DNA of 64,000 nucleotides from Melitaea cinxia (Eukaryota; Arthropoda; Insecta; Lepidoptera; Nymphalidae). Where the stretch lies: the NCBI RefSeq assembly GCF_905220565.1, contig NC_059419.1:4278001-4342000 (forward strand), in the 5' to 3' direction. Shown in pieces: positions 57,156 to 64,000 of this stretch. The position numbers were made by a program, and so were the translations under genes. Position 1 is the stretch's first letter. Each line of letters begins with the position of its first letter. The notes below the pieces were generated by a model that was given only the letters and a program-made list of their open reading frames with translations, was not told the origin of the DNA and searched no databases.

Positions 57156-57380
57156 TATAAAAACGGCAGTACTGGTCGCCGCCGCGTCATTCATTTTGGA
57201 ATTTTGTCTCAAGAAATAGTTAACGCACATCACACCTTTTATTACGGTCTCTATACGGTGGCTAATATATATTTAAGCATCGTAACCGTACTTTATAAAA
57301 TTGTGTGATCCTTGCTTAGCGTTGTCTCGATTCAACAAATATTATAGTGTCAGTGTTTATCGCCCCCAAACTGGGTAAGT
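57156..57380 (+). promoter_or_regulatory. Candidate core promoter and first-exon splice donor
   Basis: A TATA box (tataaaa, 57156-57162) lies about 30 bp before an arthropod-type initiator (tcatt, 57187-57191). About 185 bp on, ctggGTAAGT (donor at 57375) is a perfect splice-donor match. There is no ATG between them, so it would be a non-coding first exon. A possible acceptor is gcgttccag at 57713. It could be a host promoter or part of an LTR. Confidence 0.4.
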
Positions 57381-57602
57381 GGTATTTTTATATAGCAGGC
57401 AATTTATGTAGTTAATGCAAGTAATCATGCCTATTGTAAAATATAATATTTGTATTCAGTAGCATAAATCTCATCTCAATATGTTCTTAGATTTCATCTT
57501 TCAAGTCTACCCTCATTTTTAATATTTTTTATTATAATTGTATATTTAAATATAAGTTAACCTACTTTTAAAAAATAATTATCTCCGCTTCTGGCTTTAT
57601 GA

Positions 57603-57660
57603 TTCCACGGCACTACTGCTACAATTTAGGTGCTTTCTTTTGTAACGCAGTGCCGTGGAT
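57603..57660. repeat. Inverted repeat ccacggcact/agtgccgtgg
   Basis: The arms CCACGGCACT (57605) and AGTGCCGTGG (to about 57658) flank a spacer of about 34 bp. The arms are perfect over 10 bp. Confidence 0.75.
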
Positions 57661-57713
57661 GTTTGCAAATAGTGCTGGAACTCTTATTTTTATATTTTGA
57701 TGGCGCGTTCCAG

Positions 57714-57790
57714 GGTTCGACGTTTGGATCACCAATTTCGACGTTTGGGTCACCAATTACGACGTTTGGGTCACCAATTTCGACGTTTCC
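57714..57790. repeat. 21-bp tandem repeat, about 3.5 units
   Basis: The unit is ttcgacgtttgggtcaccaat. On the plus strand it encodes (STFGSPI)n. On the minus strand it reads attggtgacccaaacgtcg, which resembles the attggtgacc-type primer-binding sites of insect Gypsy elements, here repeated. Neither reading is proved. Confidence 0.85.
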
Positions 57791-58093
57791 ACCTAACCCC
57801 AACGACGGGAGTGCACTCCGCCGGGTCTTGAACTACCCGTTTCTGCCGCCCCCGGTCGATAGCGGAATCCTGTCACGCGGCTCCCGGGAATATCACCTGC
57901 ACGGCGAACCAGGAGAGTACCTGAGCCGAACTGCATTTGGAGCTTGTGTGAATTGAGTGCTCGACCCCGCCCATATACATACATTTTTTTTATTCTACCT
58001 CACCGGGTTAATTAATATAATAATTTTTTTTTAGTTCATGGTACCCTGGTTTTATTTATATCCTTAATAGACCAGGGGAACCGTGACAACATA
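57791..58093. other. GC-rich segment, possible LTR remnant
   Basis: 57791-57960 is GC-rich (cccccggtcgatagcgg, cacgcggctcccggga) and continues in one plus-strand frame with the repeat to a TGA at 57956. On the minus strand the segment starts tgttgtcacggttcccc. If it is an LTR its partner is not in the window. The identity is unresolved. Confidence 0.35.
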
Positions 58094-58117
58094 AAAAAAA
58101 AATATATATTTAATAAA

Positions 58118-58445
58118 CTAGTGGTCGCCTAGTAGTCGAAACTCGACCATAATTAATTTAAATTATAAGTTTAAACATTAAACAAAAGAGTACATATGCG
58201 TATGTGTGTCAAATACATGGTAGTGTGTATACCGTTATTTTAATATTGATTTAATGTATTTTTATGCATAATTTAAAAAAAAATGGCATCTTGCACTCCT
58301 GTGTTTTGTGATGAAATAAATGTTTTTTCTTTCTTTCTTTTTCTTCTCTATATAAACTATAATTGTGTGAAATTTGTACTCCTCTGTTCGTGCACATTTC
58401 GTTAAAACGGCTACAAAGTTTTTGCTGTACGTATTATAATATATA
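58118..58445 (+). mobile_element. Family W repeat
   Basis: actagtggtcgcctagtagtc, cgaccataattaatttaaat, aacaaaagagtacatatgcg and atttatgcataatt-like blocks match 24010-24450. It ends near attataatatatagat. Confidence 0.65.
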
Positions 58446-58477
58446 GATATAACCTACTATTATATTCGACTAACCCG

Positions 58478-58505
58478 TTTATTTATTTATTTATTTATTT
58501 ATTTA
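58478..58505. repeat. (TTTA)n microsatellite
   Basis: Seven tandem ttta units; a second, interrupted run lies at 58955-58986. Confidence 0.95.
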
Positions 58506-59195
58506 AAACTAAGCTTGTAAGTATTGCAACACATTTAGTGATTAATTTTTATTTATACAGATAGATTACTGCATTTAATTTTATAGATTGCCACCCCTAC
58601 TCTGCTGTACAATGGTTGTCGCTCGATAGATGCCTGCATCTGAGTGATAGTCGAATGTAATTACTGCGATTGAGGTGACCTCAAATATACTTTTTATATA
58701 TAACTTTAAACTTTATTTTATTGCACTTAGAGTACAATATAGCATGATAATAAATATTTTGTTACTGTTGGTATTCAAGTCACGTGTTTAATAGAGTTAA
58801 AGTGTATTGTATGTAGCAAAAATGTATTGTCCGACTTGACATACTACGAGAGATGGATGTGACTTACGGACGTGATTTACGTAGTATGTAAGTCAAAAAG
58901 TATGTGTCCGACACACGATTGGAGTTAACTCCTTACGCACGGTTTGCATAATATTTATTTATTTATTTTATTTATTTATTTATTTAGGATCACCAGTAAT
59001 TGTTAACACTAATTACACAATAACGTAAACCTAATCTGATTAAAAAATTATAACGTTCTATAAAATGGATGAAACTATAATTAACTATAACAATACAACC
59101 ATAAAATCTAGATATAAATTGACGCTTACTATTCCCATTGTTACAGTAAATACTGGTGTACTATGTCTATACCCTACGATTACGACAATTACGAT
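58506..59195. other. Spacer with an imperfect hairpin
   Basis: GACTTGACATACTACG (58833-58848) pairs with CGTAGTATGTAAGTC (58880-58894) with one bulge and a 31-nt loop. 58600-58680 is a single-copy GC-richer patch. No gene is seen. Confidence 0.5.
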
Positions 59196-59445
59196 TCATC
59201 CTGTAACACCACTGCATAAGCCTCTTTCTCCATGTAGGAGAAGCTTAATCCACCACTCTGCCCACTGCGGCTTGGTAGATATATTTCCTACTATGAGTAA
59301 CGATCGCTATCTGGTATCTATTGATAACAACCGGGACCCACAGCTTAACGTGCTCTCCGAGGCACGCTGGGGACCTATAAGGACAGATAACCAGACAGGT
59401 AAGGAATATTTGTACAAATTCAAACATCATCGCGAGTAGCAATCG
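59196..59445 (-). mobile_element. Family M-like SINE, reverse, longer variant
   Basis: ctctttctccatgtaggaga, gcttaatccaccactctg, tatgagtaacgatcgctatc, cttaacgtgctctccgaggc and gaatatttgtacaaattc. It has the extended 5' part also seen at 54411-54650. Confidence 0.75.
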
Positions 59446-59468
59446 CCGATGTGTGGTACACGCACTGA

Positions 59469-59563
59469 CCCCCACACCCACACACCCCCACACACACACA
59501 CATACACACAGAGAGAAAGGGAGAGAGAGGGAGAGAGAGGGAGAGAGAGAGAGAGAGAGAGAG
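59469..59563. repeat. Compound (CA)n-(GA)n microsatellite
   Basis: ccacacaccca tracts pass into cacacaca and then about 50 bp of gagagaga. The low-complexity frames across it are artefacts. Confidence 0.97.
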
Positions 59564-60189
59564 CCAGACACACTCTCACACCTCGCACACATGCACATCT
59601 ACTCGCTCACACTCATTCTTTTTTGGTCATTGATATCTAGCCCCACAGTATTTATTTTTGTAGCTATTTTGGCGACTTTTGTAACACTTTACTAGTTTCG
59701 AACAAATAATATATACCTGATATAATAAAATATGTTTATGTTTATAAATCATGTTTAAATTACAAGATGTCCAAAGCGATTACATTCGCTTCAGAAATTC
59801 GAGAACCAAACCGTTCGATTACTGCTTTGATTCAATAATGATTGATTTGATTTGATTTAGGCGTTCCGCTGGAAAACTGTTTTTGAAGATTTATCATCAA
59901 TATTGACAGAGACATTCCGTTTCGACGATATTACATCAATATTCCCTTAACCTCGTTTCTAATTTGTATTGTAATTTTTTAATTTGTTTTATTTATTTTT
60001 TTCTTAAAAATCGTTGAATATTTAAAAATTATTTTGCTATGTACCGATATGCATATATCAAAACATATAGAATGTATAGTATATACCTATAGTTTTTTTA
60101 TTTATTTAATTATTAAACTTTATTGCACAAATAAAAAAGGAGATACATTTTAGAACGATAGATACAAAAACAAATAATGTATGCAAAAG
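59564..60189. other. AT-rich spacer, no gene seen
   Basis: Nothing recognisable is present until the T tail. Confidence 0.5.
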
Positions 60190-60232
60190 CGGCCTTATCG
60201 CTTATAGCGATCTCTTCCAGGCAACCTTTAAT
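60190..60232 (-). mobile_element. Family T LINE-type 3' tail
   Basis: gcggccttatcgcttatagcg then atctcttccaggcaaccttt matches 35829-35880. Confidence 0.55.
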
Positions 60233-60519
60233 AAAAGTAGTATTTTTTTATCATTTTCGGGAAATAATGTCGCGAACAAAAAGATTTTATTCGATTTTCT
60301 TTTAGTGAACTCTTAATAACGAAACTTTTTTAGGCGCGATAAGGGTAACATTTTTACGGATGATACGTCACGAAGATGTGCGACGTTTTGATGTAAAACG
60401 ATTTTTAATTATGATACCGCCTACTTTGTCCGGTACATGCGTCACCTGCCTCATGTTGTGAATTGAAAATAAATGATAAGGAATTTTTAATCTATCTTGA
60501 TAGTATGATACGTATAGAT

Positions 60520-60627
60520 TGGTTGCGTTCCTCTACGCGGCCGCAACGACCGCAACAGTCTTTCCATCGTTCCACTAAAGCCCGTGGTCGTCGCGAATTA
60601 TATTTCAACCACTAGGCGACCACTAGT
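60520..60627 (-). mobile_element. Family W-related end, reverse
   Basis: It ends accactaggcgaccactagt, the reverse complement of the W start. Inward of about 26 bp it diverges into a GC-rich tract (tacgcggccgcaacgaccgc), so it is a related but different element. Confidence 0.5.
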
Positions 60628-61217
60628 AATATTACAATATAAAGGGAATATCTAAACGTGAAAGATATTATAATAATTAGTGATGTGCCGGATCGTCAAA
60701 AATGTATATCCGCGGATATGGATACGGATCTTTATTTTCTCATCCAATCGGTGTCGGTCTGTGACCTTGAAACGATAGGGTTGCCAGATCGAATAACTCT
60801 ATTATCGGTAGAATAAAAAAACAATTTTTCGGGATATTGGGTCTATGGTCGGAAGAAATAAAACTGAAATTACATTAAAGCACGTATATATTACCCGCTC
60901 TTTGTATACCGAAATTAAATAATTTCAATAGGGAAACGCCATGTTATACTAAAAATAGGCACCCAGTTTTATTTTATTTTCTAACTTTAAAATATTTAAG
61001 TTACTTTATCGACGTCTTTCTCGTCGATAACATTGAAAACTACGATGTCATGTTAGCTCCCGTAGAAATAAATACCACTAAAATTTCATGATATTACTTC
61101 TATTGACGTAACGAGAAGAGTATCACGTGCATGCATGTTAGGTACTGTAGACATAGAAAGATAATACTAGAAAAGGGGTAGACAAAATTTTGTCGTGGTG
61201 CGCATAATGCTAGGCCT
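60628..61217. other. AT-rich spacer with a lone hAT-like end
   Basis: tagggttgccag near 60776 matches the left end of the MITE at 34082 but no right end is found. Nothing else is recognisable. Confidence 0.45.
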
Positions 61218-61280
61218 GCAGGAAACGTCGGGCATCTAAAAAACTTAAAAAACCGCGATAAAATCCAAAAACGTTGTTTC
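61218..61280 (+). mobile_element. Retroelement 3'-end fragment, copy 2
   Basis: caggaaacgtcgggcatc and aaaccgcgataaaatccaaa are shared with 28600-28650. Confidence 0.45.
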
Positions 61281-62067
61281 AATATAACAGTTTTTCATTT
61301 TCTTATATTTATAAAAGTACTATCATAGCTTTCTATGTGTAATAGTGATCTCATAAGGTAGTTGATTTGTGTATCTTTAAGTTATATACTATTAGTATGA
61401 TAACTTAAAAGATTATATGTTTGCAATTAAAGGTGCCAAATACTTTTTAATTATACTACTTAATCACATAACCTAAGTTATTAATACAAAAGTAATACAT
61501 AAATATGATGAATGGCGAATAGTCATATATAAATATGACTTTTGTAGAGTTCCTTCCCTCAAATACTTATACTTAGATATATTATAGATACACTATATGT
61601 TGGATATTACATAGAAACTAGCTACAAAATTCGTTTTAATTTTTTATCCAAAATAATTCGTCCCTACGTAATGTATGTGGGCGAAATAATTTGCACGTGT
61701 AAGTTTGTATAAAGATATTTTAGGGCCCTATCTAGCCAAATTTTGTTTTGGAAGTCCGTCCTGAGTGGGCGCAACCCGCAGGAGACACTTGTCTCACGCT
61801 TCGTTAAATTTGAAATTCGCTCCAAGAAATAAAACGAAAACGTAAAAGAGTCGGCGCCATATTATATTTGAATGAGTTTATTTATAATATTTTTTTTGTA
61901 GTATTTATAATATGCCTTTTGTAAGTATTCATAGAAAGCTTTTTCGTAAGATATTAAATGGTAATTTCTATTGAGGCTCACATTTTATTTTCTTACTTAA
62001 ACGCGATTTCGTTTCATTTCATAGAATCGAAATATGTTATTTATATCATTTTAACGTTATTTATTCT
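61281..62067. other. AT-rich spacer, no gene seen
   Basis: 61720-61810 (agtgggcgcaacccgcaggag) is a single-copy GC-richer patch. The rest is AT-rich. Confidence 0.5.
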
Positions 62068-62120
62068 TATATATAAAATTCTCGTGTCACAATGTTAGTT
62101 ACCATTCTCCTAACAGCTGG
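62068..62120 (-). mobile_element. Family V end fragment
   Basis: tatataaaattctcgtgtcac followed by atgttagttaccattctcct matches the V terminus; the remainder is lost. Confidence 0.5.
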
Positions 62121-62316
62121 CTATTCATATTTCTAATGATTGACTATCATTTTGACCTATATAGAACTTATAAAGTGAAAAGATATTGAAAAAATTTCAT
62201 ATTCGTTTTCCAGACTCTTAAGTACCCACGCAACACTCAACGTTACGGCCCACACCTCACATTATTAAACGATTGTAAATTGAAAAGAATACTCAAGTAG
62301 AACATTTAATAGATCT

Positions 62317-62522
62317 ATCTAATATGTAAAATTCTCGTGTCGCGGTGTTTGTAGTTAAACTCCTCCGAAACGGCTTGACCGATTCTCATGAAATTTTGTG
62401 TGCACATCAGATAGGTCTGAGAATCGAACAACATCTAGTTTTCATACCCCTAAGTTAGGCTATGATTAAATGTTTTAATAACAAAAATAATGGCAAAACC
62501 ACGTTTGCGGGATAAGCTAGTA
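62317..62522 (-). mobile_element. Family V repeat, reverse
   Basis: aaaattctcgtgtcgcggtg, ctcctccgaaacggcttgac, attctcatgaaattttgtg and gataggtctgagaatcgaac, ending gcgggataagctagt. It is a good-quality copy. Confidence 0.75.
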
Positions 62523-63190
62523 AAATATATAACTGCCATCATGACGATATTGAAAAAGTATTAAAAATTAACCCGAGAAAATACTAACTCGAATACTGCT
62601 CCAGTTTGATAGAAAATTGTATCAATATCTATTATAACGAATTTTCACATTCGTATAATTATTACTCGTAGTAGATATAAGATGAAATGTAGCTGAAGTC
62701 ACAGGTGATACCTCTGACTTAGTGATGACTTATTTAATAATGATTATGTTTGTTTGCGTGCGAGTGTGTTCTTGCGCGCGTCTGTTTCTATGTGTGAATA
62801 AACTCATCCCTCGTTCGTTCGACTTTCAACGGGAATATTAATCATACGAGGCGAATGTCCTCACGGACAATGTATTGTGTCCATACAAATTCAATATAAA
62901 AAATTATATTTATTCATTTTCGGAGTTGCTTCCATAATTTTATATGTAATAGATTAGTGCAGACCTTTTTTTAATCATACCCTTAGTGGTGGTTAAATGT
63001 GAACCTTTGTTGATGGTAATATTGAGTGCAGCAGGTACAAAAATGTTGTGTTACTATTTGATTTTAATTTTATATCCATAAAACAATAATAATAATCATA
63101 AAACATGAAATTATGCTTTTATCACGGTAATCGGTTACTGTGTTTTTGTATAGCTTGGTTAATAAATAAATAAATTAAATATTATAATCG
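62523..63190. other. AT-rich spacer, no gene seen
   Basis: 62750-62870 is less AT-rich (gcgtgcgagtgtgttcttgcg) but single-copy and non-coding. Confidence 0.5.
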
Positions 63191-63195
63191 TCTTA

Positions 63196-63425
63196 GGCCT
63201 CGGCTGGTGACAAGAGGGCTAATGCATTTTTGTCTAGAGAATCGGCATAGCGATTCAACGAACAATTATTTTATACAAAATATTTCAAATAGATATATTA
63301 AAACTGAATTGAAGCAACATTACATAAATATTTTTCGTCAACAATTACTTAAATTGTATAAACATTACAAATGGTTTTCGTATTTTAAATATTCAACAAG
63401 ATGTTGTACATTCAATTGTCTGTGA
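63196..63425 (+). other. Possible retroelement protein tail, unassigned
   Basis: A plus-strand frame reads VTRGLMHFCLENRHSDSTNN and then Lys/Tyr/Ile-rich sequence to a stop at 63425. The first 20 residues look coding and the DNA there is less AT-rich than its surroundings. I cannot place it in a family; it may be the end of a LINE or chance. Confidence 0.25.
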
Positions 63426-63595
63426 CGATTAATAAATAATGATTATGTACAAGTAGACTACGATACGTATACTACGATACAAAATCGTTTTTTGTTGATA
63501 TTTTTTGTTATTTTATGGTTTGTGAATTGCATAAACGATAATAATATTAAAAAAAAAGAAAAGAAAAAACGGGAAAATGCCGCCAACATTCTTGT

Positions 63596-63660
63596 CACCA
63601 TTCCACGCGGACATGATTTATACCGCAGCTATCTGTAAATCTTTAGTTCTTAAGTTGTTA
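63596..63660 (+). mobile_element. Y-like fragment, copy 2
   Basis: ccattccacgcggacatgat, gctatctgtaaat and ttagttcttaagttgtt match 38388-38455. Confidence 0.55.
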
Positions 63661-64000
63661 TTTGTTAATATGTATAGCTTTGTATATAGATATTTGTATA
63701 ATGTAATTAATTATAATCCGACTAAGTTCAAGTTTATTAGCATTTGTACTACATATGGTTTACCTTCGTTTGTTATATAAATACTCAGTCAACATTTTCT
63801 GACGGATAATACTTTAAGCGCTTAGTAGTCTACATTGTAGATACGTTGTTATTATACTATAGTTCTTGCCTGTGGCTTTACTCGTGAATGTTTCGGTTTA
63901 TTTATTCATAACATGCCAATGTAAAATTATGACTTTCCTTAAGATTAATGATTTTCAATGGTGCCATTCTGCCATGATTTCTCCTATGTAAAGTAGAAAT
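63661..64000. other. AT-rich end of window
   Basis: Nothing recognisable is present. Confidence 0.5.

Noticed and set aside
57630..57956. Protein with STFGSPI repeats as a confident gene
   Set aside because: The repeat frame has no good start or known domain and the opposite strand has an equally good reading as an LTR leader, so I keep it as unresolved.
59449..59695. His/Thr- and Arg/Glu-rich frames
   Set aside because: They run across a (CA)n-(GA)n microsatellite and the end of a SINE.

Overview
The window looks like lepidopteran (moth or butterfly) nuclear DNA: AT-rich, full of TA, A and T runs, and crowded with interspersed repeats of lepidopteran type. I see no convincing intact host protein-coding gene. 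Almost everything that can be named is a transposable element, a non-autonomous derivative, or a decayed gene-like insert. This fits a gene desert, a large intron or a repeat-rich intergenic tract.

Repeat labels used below. M: tRNA-derived SINE ending in an RTE-like tail. R: about 337-bp element, also with an RTE-like tail. S: about 280-bp GC-rich repeat. P: 'aaccgactt' repeat. Y: 'gcgacttcgtccgcgtgg' repeat. V: 'actagctgaccc ... attctcgtgtc' repeat. Z: 'tatagccttcc ... caaacaaac' repeat. W: 'actagtggtcgcc' repeat. T: 'aggcggccttatcgct' LINE-type 3' tail.

Layout. 0-8 kb: a direct repeat split by an insertion, SINE pieces, and an inverted Y pair. 7-19 kb: R, S and M copies, an RTE 3' end (9.0-9.25 kb), a full-length M SINE with target-site duplications (12.2-12.54 kb), and a LINE reverse-transcriptase fragment (14.0-14.35 kb). 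20-36 kb: P repeats, two hAT-type MITEs (23.6 and 34.1 kb), a double palindromic MITE (27.57-27.93 kb), R copies, and a long hairpin with tandem repeats (35.15-35.8 kb). 36-42 kb: a 5'-truncated RTE reverse transcriptase (36.5-37.95 kb), a nearly complete mariner (39.64-40.93 kb), and two R copies beside a short TTAGG-like run. 44-46 kb: a DNA transposon with 35-bp inverted repeats and a decayed IS630/Tc1-like transposase, interrupted by an R copy. 47.36-48.61 kb: a retroposed fragment of a positive-strand RNA virus-like helicase gene, with a 15-bp target-site duplication and an A-run. 50-57 kb: a 5'-truncated R1-type LINE, a Ser-rich exon-like segment, a Helitron helicase fragment, a decayed multi-copy gene holding another R element, a LINE C-terminus, and a TATA/initiator/splice-donor cluster. 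58-64 kb: W and V copies, microsatellites and plain AT-rich DNA.

The pieces share one theme. Families R and M both end in a sequence closely resembling the 3' end of the RTE LINE at 9.05 kb, and several copies carry 10-15-bp target-site duplications, so an RTE-type machinery probably mobilised them. LINE-type retrotransposition probably also made the viral-helicase retrocopy. The most interesting object is that helicase insert. No antiviral, CRISPR-like or metabolic gene cluster is visible.
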